A stretch of DNA of 64,000 nt from Chersky-267 sp963744115 (GCA_963744115.1 CAVUSI010000001.1:310001-374000); one strand, 5' to 3'. Shown: positions 27,883 through 36,232, numbered from the stretch's first letter. The notes: generated by a model from the sequence alone, not told the origin. Made by a program: numbers and translations.

Positions 27883-28622
27883 GTGCGATGGATTATTCGG
27901 GTCCGGAGCGTCGTCGGGGTGGTCCCGATCGGCGCAACGTCGAGCAGACCAAGCTGCTGCTGGTCGACGACCACGCGTTGTTCCGGATGGGCATGCGCGG
28001 CCTGCTCGAGCGTGAACCCGACTTCGTGATCGTCGGCGAAGCGGACGACAGCCGCAGCGCCATCGAGCTCGCCCTCGACACTTCGCCCGACATCATCCTC
28101 ATGGACCTGACCCTGCCGGCCCCCGGCGGGATCGAGACGACCCAGCGGATCAAGCGCGAGCTCCCGTCGGTCGGGATCATCGTCCTCGCCCAGAACGAGG
28201 AAGAGGACGCGCTGTTCGACGCGATCAAGGCCGGCGCCGCTGCGTTCATCCTCAAGGACGTCGGACCCGACGACCTGGTCACGATCATCCGCCGCGTGTC
28301 CGACGGCGAGTACCTCATCAACGACAAGGTCTTCGCCAAGCCGGCGGTGGCATCGCGCGTCCTCAAGGAGTTCCGCGAGCTCGCCGTCTACGGGCAGGAC
28401 GCGGCGCCGATCTTCGCCCCACTGTCCCCGCGCGAGGTCGAGATCCTCGACAACATCGCCCAGGGGATGACCAACAAGCAGGTCGCCTACGCGCTGTCGA
28501 TCAGCGAGCAGACGGTCAAGAACCACATGAGCTCGATCCTGCGCAAGCTATCCGTCAACGACCGGACCCAGGCCGTGGTCTACGCCATGCGCCAGGGTTG
28601 GATCCGGATGCCGGAGGACTGA
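27879..28622 (+). CDS. NarL/LuxR-family response regulator with atypical switch residue
   Basis: A 247-residue regulator. A short N-terminal GPERRRGGPDRR segment precedes the receiver (about 24-140). The acidic pocket is D30-D31, the phosphorylation site is D76 (DIILMDLTLP), and the conserved lysine is K126 (AAFILKD). The usual Thr/Ser switch residue is Ala104 (IIVLAQNEEED). A longer linker (140-180) leads to the LuxR-type HTH: LSPREVEIL, then QTVKNHMSSILRKLSV and DRTQAVVYAMRQGW. The start overlaps the kinase stop by 4 bases. Its position just upstream of the prepilin genes makes Tad pilus genes its likely targets, alongside autoregulation. Confidence 0.92.
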   Translation: MSAMDYSGPERRRGGPDRRNVEQTKLLLVDDHALFRMGMRGLLEREPDFVIVGEADDSRSAIELALDTSPDIILMDLTLPAPGGIETTQRIKRELPSVGIIVLAQNEEEDALFDAIKAGAAAFILKDVGPDDLVTIIRRVSDGEYLINDKVFAKPAVASRVLKEFRELAVYGQDAAPIFAPLSPREVEILDNIAQGMTNKQVAYALSISEQTVKNHMSSILRKLSVNDRTQAVVYAMRQGWIRMPED

Positions 28623-28633
28623 TCGTCGATACC

Positions 28634-29923
28634 GTGACGACCCCCGAGGGCCAGCTGGCCAGCGATCAGGACGGGATGCCCGCCGGCGATCCGGAGCCGG
28701 TGAGTCTCGTCGTGCGCGTGGAGCGAGAGATCGCGACGCTCGACAACGAGCTCGCCGAGATCGACATGCTCATCCAGCAGGCCGGTGCGGAGAGCGAGCG
28801 CCACGAGGCCAAGCGGGCGGCGCTGGCCGCGCGCATCGACTCGGACAAGGCCGCGGGGCGGATCGACGCGGCGGAGCTCGCCGACCAGAACGCGCAGTTG
28901 GTCGGTCTGACCCGGCGCGCGATCGTCATGAGCTCCCAGGTCGACGTCCTGAACGGCAAGGTCAAGATCCTCCACCGGTACCGCGACGGGTTGGCGACCC
29001 TGGATGAGCAGCTTCGATCGCTCCCGGAGGGTGGCCTCGTGCCGTTGCCGCCCGGCATCGCCGCGATCGGCGACGACGCACTCGAGCAGGGCACCACGGG
29101 GAGTGGCTCGGACGCGATGGCGCGCGTCTCCCCGGCGGTGTCTCGTCTCATCCTCGCCGCCCAGGAGGACCTCCGGCGCGACATCGCCCGGGCGATGCAC
29201 GACGGTCCGGCCCAGAGCCTCACCAACATCGTGCTCCAGGCGCAGATCGTCGACCGGCTGATGACGACCGACCCCGCCGCGGCGAAGCCCGAGATCCGTG
29301 AGCTCATCGCGATGGTCCAGACGACGCTCGACGCCACGAAGTCATTCATCTTCGACGTCCGCCCGATGGTCCTCGACGACCTCGGCCTGGTCCCGACGGT
29401 CCGCCGGTCGGCCCGTGATCGCGGCCGCCGCGCGAACATCCCGGTCGACTTCGACTCGATGGGCGCGGATCGCCGACTGCCGATGGATCTCGAGTCCGGG
29501 GTCTTCCGGATGATCGAGGAGTCGCTGGCCGCGTACCTCGCCGGACGTCCCGAGCGGATCGTCGTCCGCCTCGACTGGACGCCGACGACGCTCGAGGCCA
29601 TGGTCCGCTCCGTCCGCGAGCCCGCGGGCGAACCCGCGGAGGCACCCGGAGCCAGCCCGCCCGCCGAAGCCGATCACGGCCGGGGGAAGGGGAAGGGGAA
29701 GGGCCGCCCCGAGCCTGAGATCCCGGCGGCGCTCGCCGCGATGATCTCCGACCGGCGCGACGAACACGCCGCCGCCGTGGCGGCCACGACCGCCCCGGTC
29801 GCCCTCCCGCCCAAGACGTGGCGCGACGTCCAGGCCCGGGCCGCCAGCCTCGGCGCCCGCGCCGAACTGTCGGCCGACGGCTCGGAGGTCCGGATGACCG
29901 CGGATCTGCCGGCGACCGACTGA
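28634..29923 (+). CDS. HisKA_3 histidine kinase-like protein with degenerate ATPase domain
   Basis: A 429-residue soluble protein, taken from the GTG 11 bases after the regulator stop. Residues 25-130 are a long predicted coiled coil. The HisKA_3 region keeps the phosphoacceptor H189 in IARAMHDGPAQSLTN and the DVRPMVLDDLGL motif near 241-252. The C-terminal domain starts like an HATPase (LPMDLESGVFRMIEESLAAYLAG), but the N-box (N-x-x-K-H) is missing and no DxGxG box follows. A Pro/Ala insert and a Gly-Lys repeat (GRGKGKGKGR) interrupt it near 350. Autophosphorylation is therefore unlikely; it may receive phosphate from, or form a heterodimer with, the kinase at 26749-27882. Confidence 0.85.
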   Translation: MTTPEGQLASDQDGMPAGDPEPVSLVVRVEREIATLDNELAEIDMLIQQAGAESERHEAKRAALAARIDSDKAAGRIDAAELADQNAQLVGLTRRAIVMSSQVDVLNGKVKILHRYRDGLATLDEQLRSLPEGGLVPLPPGIAAIGDDALEQGTTGSGSDAMARVSPAVSRLILAAQEDLRRDIARAMHDGPAQSLTNIVLQAQIVDRLMTTDPAAAKPEIRELIAMVQTTLDATKSFIFDVRPMVLDDLGLVPTVRRSARDRGRRANIPVDFDSMGADRRLPMDLESGVFRMIEESLAAYLAGRPERIVVRLDWTPTTLEAMVRSVREPAGEPAEAPGASPPAEADHGRGKGKGKGRPEPEIPAALAAMISDRRDEHAAAVAATTAPVALPPKTWRDVQARAASLGARAELSADGSEVRMTADLPATD

Positions 29924-29936
29924 GGTCGCCTGGATA

Positions 29937-30149
29937 GTGCCTGCCGGGCCGGCGGACGGACGATCGACCCAGCGGTCGGTGGTGCCGCCTGTCGACGGCC
30001 CACTACGGTGTCCGGCCGGTCGCGGTCAGGGTCTCGTCGAGTACGGGATCATCCTCGGACTGTCCCTCCTGCTCATGGCGATCCTGCTCATCTTCTTCGA
30101 CGACCAGGTGGCTGCAGTCCTCCAATGGCTCACGGACCAGCTTCCGTGA
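29937..30149 (+). CDS. Flp/Fap-type prepilin-like protein (divergent paralogue)
   Basis: A protein of up to 70 residues. The class-III prepilin motif GRG|QGLVEYG is at residues 28-36, with the predicted cleavage after G30 and Glu at +5. A 17-residue hydrophobic helix follows (IILGLSLLLMAILLIFF). Upstream GTG codons at 29979 and 29982 would give a shorter leader closer to normal Flp size; the long 5' part has unusual Pro/Arg content. It lies 13 bp after the second kinase gene and before two typical Flp genes. It lacks their ALILALIAIVAI core, so it may be a minor pilin. Confidence 0.75.
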   Translation: MPAGPADGRSTQRSVVPPVDGPLRCPAGRGQGLVEYGIILGLSLLLMAILLIFFDDQVAAVLQWLTDQLP

Positions 30150-30188
30150 GTGACCAAAGAGCCACTCTCCATCGGTACCATCTGGCCA

Positions 30189-30218
30189 TTAGCACGGAAG
30201 CCGAAGCCACCCTATATT
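30189..30218 (+). promoter_or_regulatory. Candidate promoter of the first typical flp gene
   Basis: TTAGCA (30189-30194) and TATATT (30213-30218) are 18 bases apart in an AT-richer stretch, about 50 bases before the ATG at 30269. Four of six -35 positions and five of six -10 positions match the sigma70 consensus. A strong AGGAGG ribosome site lies at 30253-30258. Confidence 0.45.
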
Positions 30219-30268
30219 CAGCACGCCCTCGACTGGGGGTGTGCACTCATCCAGGAGGCCTAACGGCT

Positions 30269-30439
30269 ATGGCGCTCATCAATTCGTTCCTCGCGTGGAT
30301 GAACCGCGACGAGGAGGGCCAGGGGCTCGCCGAGTACGCGCTGATCCTCGCCCTCATCGCGATCGTCGCGATCATCGCCCTGCTGTTCCTGGGCGGCCAG
30401 GTCAGCAAGATCCTCAGCACCGTCGGCAACTCGGTCTAG
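30269..30439 (+). CDS. flp: Flp/Fap-type major prepilin
   Basis: A 56-residue prepilin. The leader is 17 residues with the motif DEEG|QGLAEYALI; predicted cleavage falls after G17, with Glu at +5, as expected for a TadV/CpaA-type prepilin peptidase. The mature protein is a single hydrophobic helix (ALIALIAIVAIIALLFL stretch) and a short polar end (GGQVSKILSTVGNSV). ATG is preceded by AGGAGG at a spacing of 10. Together with the gene at 30715 it is probably the main Tad pilus subunit. A hairpin follows the stop. Confidence 0.9.
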   Translation: MALINSFLAWMNRDEEGQGLAEYALILALIAIVAIIALLFLGGQVSKILSTVGNSV

Positions 30440-30495
30440 CACCGACGCCCACGGGAGCCCGTCGGATCACCGACGCGGCTCACACGTAACGACCC

Positions 30496-30524
30496 GACGC
30501 CGGGCCCTTCGAGGGTCCGGCGTC
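30496..30524 (+). terminator. GC-rich hairpin after the first flp gene
   Basis: A 12-bp stem (GACGCCGG-G-CCC with GGG-T-CCGGCGTC, one G-T pair) encloses a TTCGA loop. No T-tract follows, so it may be a partial terminator or a 3' stabiliser that raises the level of the pilin mRNA. Confidence 0.55.
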
Positions 30525-30568
30525 GATCGATTCCAGGAGGATCCGGTCGCGATACAGCTATCGCCGTA

Positions 30569-30597
30569 TTGACGGCTTTCGAACCACCCCATAGTGT
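30569..30597 (+). promoter_or_regulatory. Candidate promoter of the second flp gene
   Basis: TTGACG at 30569-30574 matches the -35 consensus in five of six positions. A CATAGT/TAGTGT element lies 15-17 bases downstream (30590-30597). The start codon of the second flp gene is about 120 bases further on, so a leader of about 110 bases is expected. Confidence 0.5.
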
Positions 30598-30714
30598 GTC
30601 GCTCCCGTCGTCACCCCACCTAACGGCACCTGTCCGATCGCAGGGTCCCGAGGGAGCGCGGCGCGGGCGCCCTCGCTGGGCGAGGGACTCTCGCGAAAGG
30701 AGGACCACATATCG

Positions 30715-30888
30715 GTGTTCGATCGTATCCGCGCGTGGATCGTCCCGGCCCGTCTCGACGATGAAGGTCAGGGACTGGCGGAGTACGCCCTGATCCTTGC
30801 TCTCATCGCCATCGTCGCCATCCTTGCCCTGCTTTTCCTGGGCAGCCAGATCAGCTCGATCCTCAGTCGGGTCGGGACCTCGGTCTAG
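30715..30888 (+). CDS. flp: Flp/Fap-type prepilin, second copy (GTG start)
   Basis: A 57-residue prepilin that is easy to miss because it is short and begins with GTG. The leader ends DDEG|QGLAEYALI with predicted cleavage after G18 and Glu at +5. The helix ALIAIVAILALLFLGSQIS and the end ILSRVGTSV are nearly the same as in the first flp product. The leader differs strongly (VFDRIRAWIVPARL), so purifying selection acts on the mature part. AAAGGAGG at 30696-30703 is a near-perfect ribosome site with a spacing of 11. It has its own promoter candidate and its own downstream hairpin. Confidence 0.9.
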   Translation: MFDRIRAWIVPARLDDEGQGLAEYALILALIAIVAILALLFLGSQISSILSRVGTSV

Positions 30889-30927
30889 AACAGAGCCGCC
30901 GGGCACCGACCCGGCATCGTAACCGCG

Positions 30928-30961
30928 GACGAGCGGCCCTTCGATCGGAGGGCCGCTCGTC
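30928..30961 (+). terminator. Strong hairpin after the second flp gene
   Basis: A perfect 13-bp stem (GACGAGCGGCCCT with AGGGCCGCTCGTC) encloses an 8-base loop, 40 bases after the stop. It lacks a T-tract. It mirrors the hairpin after the first flp gene and probably limits read-through into cpaB or protects the pilin message. Confidence 0.6.
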
Positions 30962-31320
30962 GATTCCCGGATGGCGGCGCGATGTCGCGCGGGTCGACGA
31001 CGGGACCCGGTCGGCGGGTCTGACCGGGTCCGTCGGCCCGCGGTTCCACGGCCCTCCGGGCGGGCCGACCGGGGGCCATCCCGGCCCACGATCAGGCCAG
31101 GATCCAGCCCCCCATCCGGACCCGGGAACAGGCCCCGAAACGGGGTCCCGAAGCGGCCACCAGGACCCCTCCGGAACCCCTCGGACCGGTCGTCGGCAGG
31201 GCATCGCCGATGACCGCCCCGGAACCCGATCTGAGCACGAATTGGGCCCCTTTTCTGGCTATTTCCTCCTAATGGTCCTAGCCCTTTGGTATAGTCGCCA
31301 GCCCTTTTCCCGATGCTACA
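30962..31320. other. Intergenic region between the flp genes and cpaB
   Basis: About 360 bases with no coding frame I would trust. The first 250 bases are very GC-rich with short CCGG/GGCC runs but no long stem. The last 60 bases turn AT-richer and hold the likely cpaB promoter. No known RNA motif is recognisable to me. Confidence 0.4.
31290..31295 (+). promoter_or_regulatory. -10 box TATAGT upstream of cpaB
   Basis: TATAGT is preceded by TTTGG and lies in the only AT-rich stretch of the region, about 60 bases before the probable cpaB start. No convincing -35 is present at 16-18 bases (TCCTAA), so an activator such as the upstream NarL-type regulator may be needed. Confidence 0.45.
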
Positions 31321-31356
31321 GTGGTGCCACCTGTCACACGGCTGGGGAGAGTGGTT

Positions 31357-32277
31357 TTGAAGAGTAGATCGAACCGGTTGATCCTGCTAGTCGGGGTCGT
31401 CCTCGCAGCGGTCGCATTCATCGCGATCGTGTTCCTTATCGGCAATCCGACCACCAAGCAGGCCGAGGTCCCGACGACCGCGCCTACGGTGATCGCGAGC
31501 GTCGATATCCCGCTCGGGACGCAGGTCCGCAACGACATGCTGACGATCAAGCAGGTCGAGCTCACGGACCGCGCCGCCGACGCCATCGGCGACCCGTCGC
31601 AGGTCGTCGGCCAGATCGCCCGGTCGGACATCACCGCCAGCGCTCAGCTGACCAAGTCGATGTTCGCCACCAACAACACCGGCAACGCGCCCGGTCCGCT
31701 CCTGCCCAAGGGCCTGCGCGCCCAGGCGGTCCAGGTCGACCAGGTGTCCGGTGTCGGAACCCTGATCAACGTCGGTGACCGCGTCGATGCGGTCGTCGGG
31801 ATCGGTGCCCAGGGCCTCGGTGATGGCGGTCTGACCCAGTGCGGTAGCAAGTTCCCGTTCATCACCCTCGACACGACGAACGACACCGTCAATCCGATCC
31901 CGGATATCGGGAGCACCCTGTCGGTCAAGATGCTGCTGCAGAACATGCAGGTCGTCTCGACCCTGCTCCCGCCGATCGACACGACGACCAATCCGCAGGC
32001 CTCGCCCGGCACCGGTAATCCCGGGACGAACCTGAACGGCCAGAAGGAGATCGTCATCCTGGCGGTCACCCCGCAGCAGTCCGAAGTCATCAAGTACGCC
32101 CAGGTCGAAGGTTGTATCAGCCTCGTCCTGCGCTCACCGAAGGACTACGTGGACGACGCGGGCAACGCCACCGAGCCGGCGCTCGATCCGACCACCGGCA
32201 TCATCCTCAAGACCCTCGTCGACGAGTACGGGGTCCTCCCGCCGCAGATCGTCGAGGCCATCCTCCCGAAGAAGTAG
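31357..32277 (+). CDS. cpaB: CpaB/RcpC-type Tad pilus assembly protein
   Basis: About 306 residues. An N-terminal membrane anchor (LILLVGVVLAAVAFIAIVFLI) is followed by TAPTVIASVDIPLGTQVRNDML, the start of the SAF domain that names the CpaB/RcpC family. IARSDITASAQLTKSM continues the SAF fold. The middle part has a Thr/Asn/Pro-rich segment. The start is not certain: TTG at 31357 has GGGGAG eight bases upstream, while GTG codons at 31321, 31351 and 31354 are also in frame. In diderms CpaB works with the secretin; here no secretin gene is seen, so it would act between membrane and cell wall. Confidence 0.88.
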   Translation: MKSRSNRLILLVGVVLAAVAFIAIVFLIGNPTTKQAEVPTTAPTVIASVDIPLGTQVRNDMLTIKQVELTDRAADAIGDPSQVVGQIARSDITASAQLTKSMFATNNTGNAPGPLLPKGLRAQAVQVDQVSGVGTLINVGDRVDAVVGIGAQGLGDGGLTQCGSKFPFITLDTTNDTVNPIPDIGSTLSVKMLLQNMQVVSTLLPPIDTTTNPQASPGTGNPGTNLNGQKEIVILAVTPQQSEVIKYAQVEGCISLVLRSPKDYVDDAGNATEPALDPTTGIILKTLVDEYGVLPPQIVEAILPKK

Positions 32278-32486
32278 CTCGCGACCGGAGGCGCCCGCCA
32301 AGGCCACTCTCCGCGAGCGCCATCCGGACAACCGAGTCGACCGGACGACAGGCGCGCCAGATCCAACAGGATCCCGCGCCTGTCGGCCCGCTCCACCGAC
32401 CAGCCGGACCAGACGACCGACCGACCTCCAGACCCGACCGACCCGACCATCGCAACCCGACCAGCACCGAAGGCTGAACGCCCCAC

Positions 32487-33737
32487 ATGGCAGACATGAT
32501 CAAGGTCCTGATCGTCGACGACATCGCCGAGACGCGCGACCACCTGACGAAGCTCCTCGGGTTCGAGGGCGACATCGAGGTGGTCGGGGCGGCCGACTCC
32601 GGCCGCCAGGCGCTCGAGATGGCGGGGCGTCTTCGCCCGGACGTCGTCCTGATGGACATCAACATGCCCGACATGGATGGGATCGCCGCGACCGAGCAGC
32701 TCGCGACCGAGGTCCCGACGGCGTCGGTCGTCATGATGTCGGTCCAGGGTGAGGCGGACTACCTCCGCCGCTCGATGCTCGCCGGGGCGCGCGAGTTCCT
32801 GGTCAAGCCGTTCAGCAGCGACGAGCTCACCGCCTCGATCCGCCAGGTCTTCACCCGGGAGCGTGAGAAGCAGGGCCGGATCACCGTCACGAACGTCGCC
32901 GCAGCCGCGGCGACCGCCGCCGCGACGCGCGATCGCGAACCCGGCCAGGTCGTCGCCGTGTTCAGTCCCAAGGGCGGGGTGGGACGGACGACCATCGCGG
33001 TCAACTTCGCCGTCGCGGCCGCCTCCGACCTGGGTCAGAAGACCGTCCTGGTGGACGGTTCGTTCCAGTTCGGCGATGTCGGCGTCCTGCTCAACCTCAA
33101 CCCGAAGAACAAGTCGATCGCGGACCTCGTCCCCGAGATGGAGGCGGGCGGCGAGCCCGAGTCGATCGATACGTTCGTCATCAACCACTCGTCGGGCGTC
33201 CGCGTGCTGCTTGCGCCGCCGTCGCCCGAGATGGCCGAGATGATCACGCCGGCGGGCGTCCGCAAGATCCTCGAGGTGCTGCGGGCCACGAACGACCTGG
33301 TGGTGGTCGATTGCACGGCGAACTTCAGCGATACGACCCTGGCCATCCTCGATGCCGCGGACGTGATCCTGACCGCACTGACCCTCGAGATCACGAGTAT
33401 CAAGAACATGCGACTCTTCCTTGAGGTCGCCGATCAGCTCGGCTACGAGGGCTCGAAGATCAAGCTCATCCTCAATCGCGCCGACTCGACGCTGGGCATC
33501 CGCGTATCGGATGTCGAGCACTCGATCGGTCGCAAGGTCGATCACACGATCGTGAGCGACGGGCGTAGCGTCGTCTACGCGCTGAACCGCGGCGTGCCGT
33601 TCGTCCTGTCCAACCGAGAGGCCCAGGTCTCCCAGGACGTCCTCCGCCTGGCGACCGCCATCACTGGTGGCGAGCGCAAGGCGGCGACGGCCGAGGATCC
33701 CAAGCAGGGCTCTCGAAAGCTGTTCGCATGGCGGTAG
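32487..33737 (+). CDS. cpaE: CpaE/TadZ-like protein: receiver domain fused to MinD/ParA-type ATPase
   Basis: A 416-residue protein. The N-terminal CheY-like receiver (1-120) has all key residues: D11-D12, phospho-site D57 (VVLMDINMP), S85 and K107 (REFLVKPF). A short Ala-rich linker leads to the ParA/MinD domain from about 154, with a deviant P-loop SPKGGVGRTT (160-169). In this loop the essential second lysine is Arg167. DGSFQFGDVGVLLN and LVVVDCTANFSDTTLAILDAAD follow. TadZ proteins localise the pilus machine to a site in the cell and often have atypical P-loops and pseudo-receivers; here the receiver looks functional. It lies 36 bp from cpaF. Confidence 0.9.
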   Translation: MADMIKVLIVDDIAETRDHLTKLLGFEGDIEVVGAADSGRQALEMAGRLRPDVVLMDINMPDMDGIAATEQLATEVPTASVVMMSVQGEADYLRRSMLAGAREFLVKPFSSDELTASIRQVFTREREKQGRITVTNVAAAAATAAATRDREPGQVVAVFSPKGGVGRTTIAVNFAVAAASDLGQKTVLVDGSFQFGDVGVLLNLNPKNKSIADLVPEMEAGGEPESIDTFVINHSSGVRVLLAPPSPEMAEMITPAGVRKILEVLRATNDLVVVDCTANFSDTTLAILDAADVILTALTLEITSIKNMRLFLEVADQLGYEGSKIKLILNRADSTLGIRVSDVEHSIGRKVDHTIVSDGRSVVYALNRGVPFVLSNREAQVSQDVLRLATAITGGERKAATAEDPKQGSRKLFAWR

Positions 33738-33773
33738 CAGTCGGCCCCTCGGGGCCTGAAGGGGTGTAAGGCG

Positions 33774-35189
33774 ATGTCCCTCCTCAAGCGGATCGAGAGC
33801 GCTCGACCTGGTTCGTCCCCCGGGACGCCGTCGGAGAACCTGCCGGCACCGACCGGCGGTGCTCCGGGTGCTCCGGCCGGAACGCCACCGCCGGTGCAGT
33901 CTACCCGGCTGATGTCCCAGGGCCCCGTCCGGGAGTCCTTCCGGGACGTCAAGTTCCGGATCCAGAGCCGCGTCATCCAGGACCTGGACCCGAAGCTCGA
34001 CCTGTCCAACCAGGTCGAGGTCCGGCGCCAGATCGAGGAGATCTTCGGCAAGGTCATCGACGAGGAAGGCCTCGCCCTGACCCGGGCCGAACGCGTCCGG
34101 ATGCTGGAGCAGATCACCGATGAGATCATCGGCCTCGGTCCGCTCGAGCCCCTCCTGCGCGACGAGAGCATCACCGAGGTGATGGTCAACGGCCCGCGCC
34201 AGGTCTACATCGAGCGATCGGGCAAGCTCGAGCTCACGAACGTCGTGTTCCAGAACGACGACCACGTCATGCGCATCATCGATCGGATCATCGCCCCGAT
34301 CGGTCGACGCGTCGACGAGTCGTCGCCGATGGTCGACGCTCGACTGACCGACGGCTCGCGCGTCAACGCGATCATCCCGCCGCTGTCGCTGGTCGGGCCG
34401 GTCATCACCATCCGGAAGTTCTCCGCCTCCCCCTTCACGGTGGACGACCTCATCCGGTTCGGCACGGCGACCGCCGACATGTTCGACTTCCTCAAGGCCT
34501 GCGTCGAAGCCCGCCTGAACATCTTCGTCTCGGGCGGCACCGGTTCGGGCAAGACGACCACCCTCAACGTCCTGTCGTCGTTCATCCCGAACGACGAGCG
34601 GATCATCACCATCGAGGACGCGGCCGAGCTCCAGCTTCGCCAGGAGCACGTGGTCACCCTCGAGTCCCGGCCCCCGAACATCGAGGGCAAGGGTGCGGTG
34701 CCGATCCGCGAGCTCGTCCGGAACTCACTCCGGATGCGGCCCGACCGGATCATCGTCGGAGAGTGCCGCTCGGGCGAGGCCCTTGACATGCTCCAGGCCA
34801 TGAACACCGGTCACGACGGGTCGATGTCGACGGGTCACGCCAACTCGCCCCGCGACATGCTCTCCCGCCTCGAGACGATGGTCCTGATGGCCGGCGTGGA
34901 TCTGCCCCTTCGGGCGATCCGCGAGCAGGTCGCCTCCGCGGTGGACCTGATCGTCCAGCAGAGCCGTCTCAAGGACGGGACACGTAAGATCGTCAACATC
35001 ACCGAAGTCCAGGGCATGGAAGGCGACGTGATCGTCATGCAGGACGTCTTCGTCTTCGAACAGTCGGGCGTCGTCGAAGGCAAGATCCAGGGCCGGCTGA
35101 AGCCGACCGGGATCCGGCCGAAGTTCGTCGAGAAGTTCGAGACCCAGGGCATCCACCTGCCTGCCGGTCTGTTCGGCTTCACGTACTGA
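33774..35189 (+). CDS. cpaF: CpaF/TadA-type secretion ATPase
   Basis: A 471-residue member of the T2SS-E/TadA family, the motor that drives Flp pilus polymerisation. A Pro/Gly-rich N-terminus (10-50) precedes the N-terminal domain (60-240, with GLGPLEPLLRDESITEVMVN). The Walker A motif GGTGSGKTT is at 254-262, the Asp box near 288, and the Walker B/His-box region RPDRIIVGECRSGEALDML then TGHDGSMSTGHANS follows from about 323. Everything needed for ATPase activity appears present. It follows cpaE by 36 bp and precedes tadB by 25 bp. Because only one such ATPase is present it probably serves both assembly and retraction. Confidence 0.95.
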   Translation: MSLLKRIESARPGSSPGTPSENLPAPTGGAPGAPAGTPPPVQSTRLMSQGPVRESFRDVKFRIQSRVIQDLDPKLDLSNQVEVRRQIEEIFGKVIDEEGLALTRAERVRMLEQITDEIIGLGPLEPLLRDESITEVMVNGPRQVYIERSGKLELTNVVFQNDDHVMRIIDRIIAPIGRRVDESSPMVDARLTDGSRVNAIIPPLSLVGPVITIRKFSASPFTVDDLIRFGTATADMFDFLKACVEARLNIFVSGGTGSGKTTTLNVLSSFIPNDERIITIEDAAELQLRQEHVVTLESRPPNIEGKGAVPIRELVRNSLRMRPDRIIVGECRSGEALDMLQAMNTGHDGSMSTGHANSPRDMLSRLETMVLMAGVDLPLRAIREQVASAVDLIVQQSRLKDGTRKIVNITEVQGMEGDVIVMQDVFVFEQSGVVEGKIQGRLKPTGIRPKFVEKFETQGIHLPAGLFGFTY

Positions 35190-35214
35190 CGGCCGGGAAC
35201 TAGGAGGCAACCCC

Positions 35215-36231
35215 GTGGAGTCGATGACCCTCGTCGTAGCCGGAATCACCGCCCTCGCGATCATCCTGATCGCGGTCGGGCTGGCGTCGTCCGGCGGCAG
35301 CTCGGGGATGAGCGCGCGCCTCGAACGCTACGCCTCCGGGAAGCCCGACAAGGCCAAGGCCGCCCCGTCCGGACAGGGCCCGATCTCGGACCTGATCGCG
35401 TCGAGCCAGGCATTGGCCAACCTCAACAAGGTCGTCGAGCAGCGCGACTTCGGCGCGAACCTCCAGCGCGACCTGGCCCGCGCGGACCTCAAGCTCAAGC
35501 CGAGCGAGTTCCTCCTCATCTGGGGAGCCTCGGTCGTCGGTGTGCCGCTGGCCATGCTCGTGCTGTCGGTCGTGTTCACGGCCCTCGGCAACCCGCTGTT
35601 CCTGCTCATCGGCGGCCTCGTCGGCTTCTGGCTCCCCCGCTTCTGGCTGGGGCGACGCAAGAGCGGCCGGCTGAACGCCTTCAACAAGCAGCTGCCGGAC
35701 ACCATCACCCTCATCGCCAACGCCCTGCGCGCCGGCTCGTCGTTCCTCCAGGCGATCGAGATGGTCGTCCGCGAGTCGCGACCGCCGATGTCGACCGAGT
35801 TCGGCCGGGTCATCCGTGAGGTCAACCTCGGCCTGCCGTTCGACCAGGCGCTCGAGAACATGGTCCGGCGGGTCCGCTCGGACGACCTCGAGCTGATGGC
35901 CACGGCCATCTCCATCCAGCACACCGTCGGCGGCAACCTCGCCGAGATCCTCGACTCGATCGCGTACACCATCCGCGAGCGGGTCCGGATCAAGGGCGAG
36001 ATCCGAACGCTGACCGCCCAGCAGCGCCTGTCGGGCTACGTGGTCGGCTTCCTGCCGATCGGCCTGGCGCTGTTCCTGTTCGTAGCGGCCCCGGGCTTCA
36101 TGCAGCCGATGTTCGACAAGGATGTGGCCATCGGCGGGATCCCCGTCGGCGTGATCATCCTGTTCTTCGGCGGGTTCATGATGTTCCTCGGCTTCATGGC
36201 GATCCGCAAGATCGTCGACATCGAGGTCTGA
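35215..36231 (+). CDS. tadB: TadB-type inner-membrane platform protein
   Basis: A 338-residue protein with a T2SSF domain. Helix 1 is at residues 3-24, a pair of helices near 100-140 ends with the WLPRFWLGRRK motif, and two C-terminal helices lie near 275-335. The cytoplasmic domain has the typical DTITLIANALRAGSSFLQAIEMVVRE. The start is GTG at 35215 with TAGGAGG upstream. It is separated from tadC by a single base, so the two platform proteins are made together. Confidence 0.92.
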   Translation: MESMTLVVAGITALAIILIAVGLASSGGSSGMSARLERYASGKPDKAKAAPSGQGPISDLIASSQALANLNKVVEQRDFGANLQRDLARADLKLKPSEFLLIWGASVVGVPLAMLVLSVVFTALGNPLFLLIGGLVGFWLPRFWLGRRKSGRLNAFNKQLPDTITLIANALRAGSSFLQAIEMVVRESRPPMSTEFGRVIREVNLGLPFDQALENMVRRVRSDDLELMATAISIQHTVGGNLAEILDSIAYTIRERVRIKGEIRTLTAQQRLSGYVVGFLPIGLALFLFVAAPGFMQPMFDKDVAIGGIPVGVIILFFGGFMMFLGFMAIRKIVDIEV

Positions 36232-36232
36232 T

